A program made the position numbers and the translations under genes. A stretch of 64,000 bases of DNA from an uncultured Eisenbergiella sp. (lineage in GTDB: Bacteria; Bacillota; Clostridia; Lachnospirales; Lachnospiraceae): assembly GCA_947627215.1 (NCBI GenBank), contig CANQVD010000019.1, positions 1 to 64,000 of the forward strand, read 5' to 3'. Within the stretch, counting starts at the first letter, position 1. Each line of letters starts with the position of its first letter. A model generated the notes under the pieces. The model was not told the origin of the DNA. It did no database searches and saw nothing but the letters and a program-made list of their open reading frames with translations. Positions 53,069 through 61,365 of the stretch are shown one piece after another.

Positions 53069-54873
53069 GATTCCATTCTCTCCCTGCCGGCTCTGTTCTT
53101 CATATTCTCTTTGCCGGTCCTGATATCCAGATATTGCGCATACACGCCAAAGGCGGAGGGGATCGGATACTTCTCCTGCGTCTCCTCCGGACGGACGAGC
53201 AGCAGGGAACCGTCCGTCCCCATCGGTTCCAGCTCGTCCACCCTGACGGCATATCCGATCATATGCCACTCGATATGCGTAAAAACATGCTTCGAATCCG
53301 GAAGCCGCTCGATCCGCAGCGCATGTACGCCCTGATCCTTCAGCCAGTCCAGCACCTCCTGCTGCGAAGCATGGCCCTCCAGCGACGGGAATTCATACAT
53401 TCCAGCCAGCAGGCCCTTCGCCGGGCGCTTCCGTATCGCGGCGCGCTGATAATCCCGCAGCACCAGGATCGTCCGTTTTTCGATCCGGCGGGGTTTTTTC
53501 GCGCTCCTTCTGGGATATTCCGTCTGTGTTCCATGTCGGTTCGCCCCGCACATATCTCTCCACGGACACTGTGCGCACTTCGGCGCCCCGTTCGGCAGGC
53601 ATACCGTAGCGCCCAGTTCCATGAGCGCCTGATTGAAATCGCCTGGCCTGTCCTCCGGCATCACGGGACGAAGTCTCTCCTCCGCTTTCCTCTTAACGGC
53701 AGGGTCCGCAATATCTCCTCCGTCCTCCAGAAGTCTCGCCAGGACGCGCAGCACATTGCCGTCCACGGCAGGCTCTCTCAGCCCGAAAGCGATGGAAGCG
53801 ATCGCCCCCGCCGTATAGCTGCCGATACCGGAAAGCTTCCGCAAAGCGCCTTGATCGGCCGGCATCTGCCCGCCGTACAGCTCCATGATCTGCCGCGCGG
53901 CCTTCCGGAGATTGCGAGCACGGCTGTAATAGCCCAACCCTTCCCAAAGCTTGAGAAGCTCGTCCTCCTCCACAGCGGCCAACGCTGCGATATCGGGAAG
54001 CCGTTCCATGAACCGTTCAAAATACGGCTTCACCGCCTCCACCCTGGTCTGCTGCAGCATGATCTCCGATACCCACACCCGATAGGGCGTCGGTTCCTCG
54101 CGCCAGGGCAGCCTGCGCCTGTACAGATCATACCACGCCAGAAGCGGTCTTGCAATGCGGGACAGCTTCTGCCGCTCCACATCCAGGACCACCGGCACAG
54201 GTTCATCCAGCCTCAGGCTGTTCTCCGAAACCAGACAGTCATAGGCGAGGATCCTCACCCCCGCCTCCTTCGCCCGGATCAGCGCGTCCGCAAACTCCGG
54301 CTGTGTTTCCGCATTCGGCTCAAAACGGGAAACGCCCTTCATCTGTATGACGAACAGGATCCAGCTCTCATATCCTTCTTCCCTCGCCCGGATCAGCTCT
54401 TCCACGTGCCGCAGCGCACGTTCGGACGGCGCGTCCGGGAAAAGCGCGATGCCCTGCCGTTCCAGCGTCACGCCCTTCACTTCTATGAATATATGCCGCT
54501 CTCCTGCCTCCACATAAAAATCAAACCGGAAGGATGCATATACAGTTTCCGGACGCACCAGCGTCACGTCCTCCGCGAATCCGCCCGATTCCAGCCACTC
54601 CTTCACAACCGCATTGGGCGCGGCCGAATCCACATTGATCAGCATGCTCCCTTTCCTGACGCCGACCAGGTCATAGCCGGTCCTGCGGTTTTCGTTCCCA
54701 CTCTTCTCCAGATATACCCCGGCTCCCGGCACAAAAAGTTCCTGGCAGCGGCCCGTATTCTTGACATGTACCGTTTCGGCCACCGTTTTCCCGCCCTGCA
54801 GGATTTCCGTCCTGGCAATAAAGCGATTGGGCCGTTCCAGAAATTTTCCTTCTATGATATGATCATACTTCAT
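53065..54873 (-). CDS. SfsA-MutY fusion: nuclease-like domain plus A/G adenine glycosylase
   Basis: A 602-aa two-domain protein. Residues about 1-235 are an SfsA-type DNA-binding/nuclease domain (VKNTGRCQELFVPGAG, GSMLINVDSAAPNAVV, FIEVKGVTLERQGIALFPDA). Residues about 240-590 are MutY, which removes adenine mispaired with 8-oxoguanine. MutY features are WVSEIMLQQTRVE (catalytic Glu), LSGIGSYTAGAIASIAFG (helix-hairpin-helix), AVDGNVLRVLARL (catalytic Asp), a C-x7-C-x2-C-x5-C cluster site, and a C-terminal NUDIX-like domain with GMYEFPSLEG and HVFTHIEWHM. No stop or internal start separates them. ATG 54873 has GGAGAATACGGA upstream; GTG 54897 is in frame but poorly placed. Confidence 0.92.
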   Translation of the reverse strand: MKYDHIIEGKFLERPNRFIARTEILQGGKTVAETVHVKNTGRCQELFVPGAGVYLEKSGNENRRTGYDLVGVRKGSMLINVDSAAPNAVVKEWLESGGFAEDVTLVRPETVYASFRFDFYVEAGERHIFIEVKGVTLERQGIALFPDAPSERALRHVEELIRAREEGYESWILFVIQMKGVSRFEPNAETQPEFADALIRAKEAGVRILAYDCLVSENSLRLDEPVPVVLDVERQKLSRIARPLLAWYDLYRRRLPWREEPTPYRVWVSEIMLQQTRVEAVKPYFERFMERLPDIAALAAVEEDELLKLWEGLGYYSRARNLRKAARQIMELYGGQMPADQGALRKLSGIGSYTAGAIASIAFGLREPAVDGNVLRVLARLLEDGGDIADPAVKRKAEERLRPVMPEDRPGDFNQALMELGATVCLPNGAPKCAQCPWRDMCGANRHGTQTEYPRRSAKKPRRIEKRTILVLRDYQRAAIRKRPAKGLLAGMYEFPSLEGHASQQEVLDWLKDQGVHALRIERLPDSKHVFTHIEWHMIGYAVRVDELEPMGTDGSLLLVRPEETQEKYPIPSAFGVYAQYLDIRTGKENMKNRAGRERMES

Positions 54874-54948
54874 ATATTCCGTATTCTCCGCTTTCACAGC
54901 TCCCAGCCCGCCAAACGGCGCCCAGAACGTTCTCCGGCGGCCGCACCT

Positions 54949-55860
54949 TCACCCGGCCTTGCGCCGTCCCGGCACCCGCGCCGCCGGAACCACCTCCGCA
55001 GCCTTGCCGGTATGTATTTCCTGATCGTCAAAGAAGATGTGTGCGCCGAAGGCCGCCAGGATATCCCGTTTGGAAACGCCGCCCAGAAAAAAAGATTCAT
55101 CGATGCGCACATTCCACGCCCGCAGCGTCCTGACCACCCGTTCATGGGCCGGAGCGCACCGGGACGTCACCAGCGCCGTCCGGATCGGAACATCTTTTCC
55201 CTGAAACTCCTGCTGAAGCGCCGCGATCGTCTTCAGGAAACGGGCGAACGGACCTTCCGCCAGAGGGCTCTGCGCCTTCTTCTTCTCATTCTCTTCAAAC
55301 GCTTCCAGCCCTTCCCGCTGAAAAATCTCTTCCGCCTCATCGGAGAAGAGCACGGCATCCCCGTCAAACGCGATCCGGATCTGGCCGATGGGCGCACGCT
55401 TTTCATATCCATGTCCGGCATCCGTGCAGATGATCCCCGCGGCGATCCCGCTGTCCACCGCCTGCTGCACGTCCTCCTCATTCGCCGACAGGAACAGATC
55501 TGTCTTGAAGGCGATGAGATAAGGCGTCAGCGGACTTCCGCCGGAAAACACCGCACGGGTGATATGAAGTCCGTAATATGCGATGGAGCGGAAAAAACGC
55601 ACGGACGTATCCGCATTGTTATGGGACATGATGACCACTTCCACCCGTTCCCGCTGTCCCGGCAGTTCATTGATCGCCAGCAGCGAACGCACCAGCTCGA
55701 AGCCTGGCCCCGGACTCAATATCTCCTCCTCATGCTCAATCTGATATTTGCAGTAGGCCTCCAGCCCCTGCTTTTCAAAAATGCCGTTCTCCCATGTGAG
55801 GTCGAACAGCGCCCTCGTGGAAACGCCGATCACAAGCCGTCCGTCAAGATCGTATGCCAT
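54949..55860 (-). CDS. 5'-nucleotidase, cytosolic cN-I type
   Basis: A 303-aa protein resembling the 5-nucleotidase family (Pfam 5-nucleotidase, related to eukaryotic cN-I). It has VIGVSTRALFDL at the start, VVIMSHNNADTSVRFF, RAVFSGGSPLTPYL and IRIAFDGDAVLFSDEAE (acidic phosphatase motif), then FFDDQEIHTGKAA. It hydrolyses nucleoside monophosphates in the cytoplasm and may balance nucleotide pools. The start at 55860 follows GGAGGG. It lies 76 nt before the SfsA-MutY gene and could share its transcript. Confidence 0.85.
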   Translation of the reverse strand: MAYDLDGRLVIGVSTRALFDLTWENGIFEKQGLEAYCKYQIEHEEEILSPGPGFELVRSLLAINELPGQRERVEVVIMSHNNADTSVRFFRSIAYYGLHITRAVFSGGSPLTPYLIAFKTDLFLSANEEDVQQAVDSGIAAGIICTDAGHGYEKRAPIGQIRIAFDGDAVLFSDEAEEIFQREGLEAFEENEKKKAQSPLAEGPFARFLKTIAALQQEFQGKDVPIRTALVTSRCAPAHERVVRTLRAWNVRIDESFFLGGVSKRDILAAFGAHIFFDDQEIHTGKAAEVVPAARVPGRRKAG

Positions 55861-56033
55861 GCCAAAGCCCTCCTTCCTGAAGATCACATTCCGTCAGGAT
55901 CGCGTTCTCCCGGAACTGCATCCCTTTTGGAAAAATTTTCGGAAGGAAACCTTTTCACGGCGCCGCAGCGGAATACATTCCCGCATCCGTCAGATCTGTG
56001 TACCCGGCACGTTCCGCAAGCTCCGCCGCTTCC

Positions 56034-56645
56034 TCAGCGCAGGCGGTTGCACTCATACCGCTCCAGCGTCAGCAGGCAGTTCTTCAGCGTATCGTACTGC
56101 TCCTCCGGCGTGCCGTCCTCCAGCTCCAGATCCAGAGAGACCGCGATCGTGTTGAGCATGGAGCGGTCCGCTTTGCCGTAAAGCGAGGCGAATATCTCCA
56201 GCTTCCGCTCATAGGTGTCCGCATCCAAAAACGCCAGAAGGCGGGGATCCAACTGAAATTCTTCCTCTTCCTGCGGCTCCTGTGCGGCCTGTCGAAGCGG
56301 TCCATCTCCGTGCTGCTGAGGCGGTTCGCCCTCGGCCTTTCCGTTCTCTCCTTCCGGTCCGGAGGATGATCCTTTCTCCCCGCGCTGCGGTTCACCCGGC
56401 CGGACAGGCACACCTGCCGGTATGAGTGTGAACCGGTATTTCGCCTGCGCCTGCGGATACCTGTCATGATCGACTTCGCTTACAAACAGAGAAAGCGGTC
56501 GGGCATACACGCGGTAATCCCCATAAAGAGCCTGATAAACGACCAGCTCCTCACCCGTCTCCGAATGCTGCGCCAACGTCACGACGCGATAAAGGTTTCC
56601 TTTGAAATGCTGATAAATTTCACCCGGCTGGGGCATCCTTTCCAT
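56034..56645 (-). CDS. DUF1653 domain protein with variable linker
   Basis: A 203-aa protein. The N-terminal about 70 residues are the DUF1653 fold: RMPQPGEIYQHFKGNLYRVV, LVVYQALYGDYRVYARPLS. A Gly/Glu/Gln-rich linker follows (about 85-125). The C-terminal helical region (about 130-203) carries RLLAFLDADTYERKLEIF and ISLDLELEDGTPEEQYDTL. The function of DUF1653 is not established; the fold resembles small SH3-like barrels. The start at 56645 follows GGAGG; the much longer upstream frame crosses the next gene and is not coding. Confidence 0.8.
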   Translation of the reverse strand: MERMPQPGEIYQHFKGNLYRVVTLAQHSETGEELVVYQALYGDYRVYARPLSLFVSEVDHDRYPQAQAKYRFTLIPAGVPVRPGEPQRGEKGSSSGPEGENGKAEGEPPQQHGDGPLRQAAQEPQEEEEFQLDPRLLAFLDADTYERKLEIFASLYGKADRSMLNTIAVSLDLELEDGTPEEQYDTLKNCLLTLERYECNRLR

Positions 56646-56845
56646 GTCAAGCGCCTCCTGTCTCTGTTCGACATGACCGCGGCGGATGCCCGCCGCGATC
56701 CTCACCCTCTCAGTATACCCCCAAACAGCCGGTCTGTCATGAACTTTTTTCAGATGCGCGGAACCCTCCTGCGGATACGGCGGACCTCCTTTTCCGCCGC
56801 GGCGGATACGTCTCTGAACCGTCTCCTCCGGGTCCCGCCGCATAT

Positions 56846-57208
56846 TCAGGTGAAGTTCTGCACAAAAGAGCAGCCTTCTCCTGAAAACGCGCAGTCCCGC
56901 AGAGATGCTGCCAGTCTTTCCATTTCCGCATCCTCCATCCGGGAAAATCCCCTGTGATGAATCGAAAGCGTATAGATCCTGCTGCCGTCGTCCTCCGTCA
57001 CATGGGTCAGCATCACGCCCGCGTCCTTCAGCCCCGCATCCTTCAGAATGCCTCTCACCTGCTCCAGATAAGCGTCCTCCAGCACGGCGTACCGGGGATC
57101 CTCCTGCACTGCCCGCCTGGGCACATTCCGCGCAATGCCGCTCACGCTGCATCCCGTCAGCACTGTCAAAAGCATCAGTATCATCAGGAATCCCATATTT
57201 TTCCTCAT
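56846..57208 (-). CDS. Small lipoprotein, 120 aa
   Basis: An N-terminal lipoprotein signal (MRKNMGFLMILMLLTVLTGC) puts the lipidated Cys at about residue 20. The mature part (about 100 aa) has an alternating helix/strand pattern and a short C-terminal stretch with two Cys (CAFSGEGCSF). No family is recognised with confidence. The start follows GGAGAG. The 190 bases between its stop and the DUF1653 gene contain no gene. It is probably exposed at the outer face of the membrane. Confidence 0.7.
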   Translation of the reverse strand: MRKNMGFLMILMLLTVLTGCSVSGIARNVPRRAVQEDPRYAVLEDAYLEQVRGILKDAGLKDAGVMLTHVTEDDGSRIYTLSIHHRGFSRMEDAEMERLAASLRDCAFSGEGCSFVQNFT

Positions 57209-57383
57209 AACGCTTCTCTCCTCCGTCCGTATTCCGGTTTTCTTTCGTTTTATTCAGTATCCCATCCCCGGAGTCCCATAGAACGGACTTTTCGAAAGCA
57301 GCCGTAATTTCAATATGAAAAAAAACGTTTTTCACGTTTCCGGCCGCCATGAACAGCGATATGTATGCCCACGTCCTGCAAAT

Positions 57384-57434
57384 AAAAAGGGCCATCCTCC
57401 CGCAAACCTTTGTCCGCAGTGCAATGGCCCTTTT
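57384..57434. terminator. Bidirectional terminator-like hairpin
   Basis: Arms AAAAAGGGCCAT and ATGGCCCTTTT (about 29-nt loop) end in T runs on both strands. It lies between the serine hydrolase gene and the small lipoprotein gene. Confidence 0.65.
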
Positions 57435-57483
57435 CTGACCGGTCTCGTCCGTGATCTTTTCGCTCACCGAAACCCGTTTTCCT

Positions 57484-57555
57484 TTTTATGATGCATGTTT
57501 TCTTTATGATATCCGCTTTTATGGCGCCCGCATTCTTTTATGATGTACGTTTTCT
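57484..57555. repeat. Short degenerate direct repeat
   Basis: TTTTATGATGCATGTTTTCT (57484-57503) recurs at 57536-57555 with 18 of 20 identical bases, with a partial unit between. It lies just beyond the serine hydrolase stop. Confidence 0.6.
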
Positions 57556-57577
57556 TTTAACGGTATATATTTTCCTC

Positions 57578-58450
57578 TTATAACTGCGGATAAACGATGT
57601 CATAGACCGCGCGGAGAATATCCCCTGCCGCCCGGCTTTCCGCAGTCAGCGTGACGACCGCGTTTTTCTTCTCAAAAATGATCGTAAACTGTCCGTATTT
57701 GCCGTCCGCCCGGTATGAATTGTATTCTCCCCTCCAGAAGAGATAGCCGTATCCGTCCCCGCCGTTCTCCGCCTGCTTCGCGGTGGACACATCAACCCAC
57801 GCCTCGCTGATGAGCTGTCTTCCGTTCCAGTTTCCTTTCGCCAGATACAGTTCGCCGAAGCGATGCAGCTCGTCGATGGTCAGGAAAAGACCTCCCGCCC
57901 CAAACGTATTTCCATAAGGATCCGTCTCCCATGTGGGAAGATAAATCCCCAGGGGCTCAAACAGACGGGGCATCAGATACCGGACCAGATCGGTCCCGGC
58001 GCGCCGCTGCACCAGAAGACCGGCCAGATACGGGCCGCTGTTGTCATATACGAAACGAGTCCCCGGCTCATAGGGGAACGGCTGTGCCAGCGCCAGCCTC
58101 GCCCAGTTGCGGTCGCGATAATACGGCCTGTCCTCTCCCATCAGCCAGCCCCTGTCGTGTCCCAGACACATGGTCAGAAGATCCCGCACCGTCGCCTTCG
58201 CCAGATTGTCCGGAACCTTTTCAGGCAGTTCCTCCCGAAACGCATCCGCGATCTTTTCATCCAGCGACAAAAGCCCTTCCCGAACCGCGATCCCTACAGC
58301 CGCCGACGTGAAGCTCTTGGATGCCGAATAAAGATTTCTCCGGATCGGCGCTTCATACATCTGTCTGACGATCTGCTCTCCGTCACGGGAAACGATGATC
58401 CCCAGAACGCGCAGCCTTTCAGCCGACAGTGAAAATTCCCTCAGATCCAT
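57578..58450 (-). CDS. Serine hydrolase, beta-lactamase/PBP-like fold
   Basis: A 290-aa enzyme with the active-site SxxK in LYSASKSFTSAAVG, the YxN-type motif in RFVYDNSGPYLAG and an HxG-like region near NTFGAGGLFLT. No signal peptide or membrane anchor is present, so it acts in the cytoplasm or is released otherwise. Such class C-like proteins are often esterases or D-aminopeptidases rather than true beta-lactamases. It starts 35 nt past the stop of the aldo/keto reductase gene and is probably co-transcribed with it. Confidence 0.88.
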   Translation of the reverse strand: MDLREFSLSAERLRVLGIIVSRDGEQIVRQMYEAPIRRNLYSASKSFTSAAVGIAVREGLLSLDEKIADAFREELPEKVPDNLAKATVRDLLTMCLGHDRGWLMGEDRPYYRDRNWARLALAQPFPYEPGTRFVYDNSGPYLAGLLVQRRAGTDLVRYLMPRLFEPLGIYLPTWETDPYGNTFGAGGLFLTIDELHRFGELYLAKGNWNGRQLISEAWVDVSTAKQAENGGDGYGYLFWRGEYNSYRADGKYGQFTIIFEKKNAVVTLTAESRAAGDILRAVYDIVYPQL

Positions 58451-58484
58451 TTTCTCCTCCTTTTTCCCAGGAACCGCCTTGCGG

Positions 58485-59660
58485 CTATCTCACCATGATC
58501 CTGCGCGCGATGCGGATGCCGATCCGATAGAGGAACGGCCGCAGATCCCGGTCAGCCTCCTTCAGCTTCTCCCGGATCGGAAGGTGCTGCGGGCAGTGCA
58601 TCTCGCATTTGCCGCAGCCGACACACTGGGACGCGAAACCGGGTCCCCTGCGCATTCCCATGTTCTGGGCGAATTCAAAGCGGGCCGAGGATTTTTTCTC
58701 CATATACATCAGATTATAATAGTAAAAATTGCCCGGGATATCCACGCCCTTCGGGCAGGGCATGCAGTACCGGCAGCCTGTGCAGCCCACCTTTTCCCGC
58801 TCCCGGATGATCCGTTTGATCTGCCCGACGATCTGCAGCTCCTCCTCCGTAAGATCTCCCGGTCCGGCTTCCGATGCGACACGGACGTTTTCCCGGACCA
58901 TTTCCTCCGAATTCATTCCGGAAAGCACACAGGTCACCTCCGGCTGGTTCCACAGCCAGCGCAGTCCCAGCTCGGCGGGCGTATAGCGCCTGCTGTCCGC
59001 CGCCAGCGCCTGTTTCGCTTTGTCCGGCAGGTTGACCAGCTTTCCGCCGCGCAGCGGCTCCATGATGATGACCGGGATTCCCTTTTGCGCCGCGGCCTGC
59101 AGTCCGCGCCTTCCCGCCTGGGTATGCTCGTCCAGATAGTTGTACTGAATCTGGCAGAAATCCCAGTCGTAAGCATCCAGGATCTTTAAAAACATATCGG
59201 TATCGCCGTGGTAGGAAAAGCCGATATTGCGGATGCTCCCTTCCTTTTTGTGCCGTTCGATCCATTCCTCGATGCCCAGCGTTTTCAGATGCTCCCATTC
59301 CGCGATATCCGTGAACATGTGCATCAGATAATAGTCGATGTGATCCGTACGCAGTCTGGAGAGCTCCTCCCGAAAGGTTTTGTCGATGGCAGCGGAGGAA
59401 CGCATGAGATACTGCGGCAGCTTGGTGGCGATATTGACCCGGTCCCGGCATTTGTTTTCATCCAGGATCCGGCCCAGACATTCCTCACTGCCCGGATAAA
59501 TATAGGCGGTATCAAAATAATTGACACCGTTTTCGATGGCGAGCAGCACCTCCCGCTCGGCCTTCTCATAGTCGATGGCATTCCCTTTTCTTTCAAATCT
59601 CATGCAGCCATAGCCAAGCTGCGAGATCTGATTCCCGTATCGGTCCGGTCTGTATCGCAT
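58485..59660 (-). CDS. Aldo/keto reductase with C-terminal ferredoxin-type iron-sulfur domain
   Basis: A 391-aa protein. The aldo/keto reductase barrel (about 1-270) shows GYGCMRFERKG, the catalytic Tyr in YFDTAYIYPGSE and YYLMHMFTDIAEW. The C-terminal domain carries Cys-rich clusters: VGCTGCRYCMPCPKGVDIP and SQCVGCGKCEMHCPQHLP, enough for two 4Fe-4S clusters. This type is common in anaerobes and may couple NAD(P)H or ferredoxin to carbonyl reduction. Start ATG 59660 with AGGCAGGGC upstream. A perfect interrupted palindrome lies about 100 nt upstream and may be an operator. Confidence 0.92.
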   Translation of the reverse strand: MRYRPDRYGNQISQLGYGCMRFERKGNAIDYEKAEREVLLAIENGVNYFDTAYIYPGSEECLGRILDENKCRDRVNIATKLPQYLMRSSAAIDKTFREELSRLRTDHIDYYLMHMFTDIAEWEHLKTLGIEEWIERHKKEGSIRNIGFSYHGDTDMFLKILDAYDWDFCQIQYNYLDEHTQAGRRGLQAAAQKGIPVIIMEPLRGGKLVNLPDKAKQALAADSRRYTPAELGLRWLWNQPEVTCVLSGMNSEEMVRENVRVASEAGPGDLTEEELQIVGQIKRIIREREKVGCTGCRYCMPCPKGVDIPGNFYYYNLMYMEKKSSARFEFAQNMGMRRGPGFASQCVGCGKCEMHCPQHLPIREKLKEADRDLRPFLYRIGIRIARRIMVR

Positions 59661-59748
59661 ATGCAGCCCTGCCTTTCTCCTGTCTGTCATTATCACATAT
59701 CCCTTTGGATGCAGTGCCTCCGGCGGATTCCATACGCCTGTCAGCGCA

Positions 59749-59774
59749 ATATAATGTCCCTGCAGACATTATAT
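59749..59774. promoter_or_regulatory. Operator-like palindrome upstream of the aldo/keto reductase
   Basis: ATATAATGTC (59749-59758) and its exact reverse complement (59765-59774) flank CCTGCA. It overlaps a TATAAT on the minus strand, as expected for a repressor site. Confidence 0.55.
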
Positions 59775-59978
59775 CATACGATCCCTGGAAAGGAAACGGA
59801 AAGTCCGCGCAAAGTTCACGCCAGGTATTCCCCGGCATTTCCCGTTATTCCGGTTTGACAGTTCCGTACCGATTCCCGATGAATGGCTCTGCATTTTCTT
59901 TTCCCTGGCAGAGCTCCTTTTCACAACGCCTTTTGCATTTATTCGTCGTAAAAAGTGTTGTGATATTGCAAAAATACG

Positions 59979-60007
59979 TTGTAATTTCTGTAATCACCCG
60001 CTATAAT
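59979..60007 (+). promoter_or_regulatory. Promoter of the AAA/DUF4143 ATPase gene
   Basis: TTGTAA (-35), a 17-nt spacer and a perfect TATAAT (-10) lie 31 nt before the start codon. Confidence 0.7.
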
Positions 60008-60038
60008 ATACTCATATCATAAAAACGGGGGTGTATCT

Positions 60039-61340
60039 ATGTACCGGGCCGCGATTGAAAAACTGATGAAATGGAAGGAGCTCAAATATCGCAAGCCGCT
60101 GATCATCGAAGGGGCGAGACAGGTTGGCAAAACATGGCTGATGAAAGAATTCGGAAAACAGGCGTATGCAGACACCGTATACATCAACTTTGATTCCAAT
60201 TCCAGAATGGCGGAGCTTTTCGCCTCCGACCTGAACACCGAGCGTCTGATCATGGGCCTGGAGCTTTATTCCGGCAAAAAGATCCATCCCGACAGCACAT
60301 TGCTGATCTTTGACGAAGTGCAGGAAGTTCCGAGAGCCCTGACCTCCCTCAAATACTTCTGTGAAAACGCGCCGCAATATCATATCGTGTGCGCCGGTTC
60401 CCTGCTCGGGATCGCTTTGCACGGGGGCACTTCCTTCCCTGTCGGCAAGGTTGATTTCCTGAAGCTCTATCCGCTTTCCTTCAAAGAGTTTTTGATGGCG
60501 GTGGGCATGGAACGTTTTGCAGAGCTTCTGGATAAACAGGATTTCCAAATGATCTCCGATTTCAGGCAAACATATATCGACGCCCTGAAACAGTATTATT
60601 TTGTGGGCGGTATGCCCGAGGCGGTACAGAGCTTTTCGGAAAACAAAGACTTCAACGAGGTCCGTGATATTCAAAAAAGGATCCTGGCAGCTTATGAACA
60701 GGATTTTTCCAAACATGCTCCAAATGAGACCGTCCCCAGGATCCGTATGCTGTGGAACAGCATTCCCTCCCAGCTCGCAAAGGAAAACAGGAAATTCGTC
60801 TACGGTCTTCTTCGCGAGGGGGCCCGTGCGAAGGAATATGAAATCGCGATCATGTGGCTGTGCGACTGCGGACTTGTCCACAAGGTCAACCGTGTGAACG
60901 CCGCGGGCATTCCTTTAAAGGCGTATGAGGACCAGAAAGCATTCAAGCTGTTTCTGGTCGATGTCGGGCTGCTCGGCTGTATGGCAGGACTTCATCAGAG
61001 CACGCTGCTTGACGGGAGCGGTCTGTTCACGGAATTCAGGGGCGCCCTTACAGAGCAGTATGTCTGTCAGCAGCTCAAAACGATCGATAATCTGAACCTG
61101 TATTATTACACCAATGACCGGGGCTCCTGTGAAGTCGATTTCATCATCGATAAGGGCGGACAGATCATTCCGCTGGAAGTAAAAGCGGAGGTGAACTTAA
61201 AGGCCAAAAGCCTGAAAACCTACCGCGAAAAATTCTCGCCCGAGATATCTGTCCGCACATCGATGACAGACTTCAAAGAAAAGGACTGGCTCATAAACCT
61301 GCCGCTGTACGCCATTGAACAGATCTCAGCGGCAAAATGA
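60039..61340 (+). CDS. AAA ATPase with DUF4143 domain
   Basis: A 433-aa protein, one of two on the plus strand. The N-terminal AAA domain has Walker A IIEGARQVGKTWLM and Walker B TLLIFDEVQEVPRAL. The C-terminal DUF4143 domain (about 215-430) includes FKLFLVDVGLLGCMAG and a PD-(D/E)XK-like CEVDFIIDKGGQIIPLEVK. These ATPases are frequent in anaerobe genomes in variable numbers, and their cellular job is unknown. GGGGGTG precedes the start. Orientation opposite to neighbours and its own promoter suggest an independent unit. Confidence 0.92.
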   Translation: MYRAAIEKLMKWKELKYRKPLIIEGARQVGKTWLMKEFGKQAYADTVYINFDSNSRMAELFASDLNTERLIMGLELYSGKKIHPDSTLLIFDEVQEVPRALTSLKYFCENAPQYHIVCAGSLLGIALHGGTSFPVGKVDFLKLYPLSFKEFLMAVGMERFAELLDKQDFQMISDFRQTYIDALKQYYFVGGMPEAVQSFSENKDFNEVRDIQKRILAAYEQDFSKHAPNETVPRIRMLWNSIPSQLAKENRKFVYGLLREGARAKEYEIAIMWLCDCGLVHKVNRVNAAGIPLKAYEDQKAFKLFLVDVGLLGCMAGLHQSTLLDGSGLFTEFRGALTEQYVCQQLKTIDNLNLYYYTNDRGSCEVDFIIDKGGQIIPLEVKAEVNLKAKSLKTYREKFSPEISVRTSMTDFKEKDWLINLPLYAIEQISAAK

Positions 61341-61365
61341 AGAAACGCTGTTTTTCCGTATTTTT

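Noticed and set aside
53134-56181. Plus-strand open frame of 1,015 codons
   Set aside because: It is antisense to three well-supported genes (SfsA-MutY, 5'-nucleotidase, DUF1653) and carries no domain.
56645-57467. N-terminal extension of the DUF1653 gene
   Set aside because: The extension crosses the lipoprotein gene in another frame, while ATG 56645 has a strong GGAGG site right before the conserved domain.
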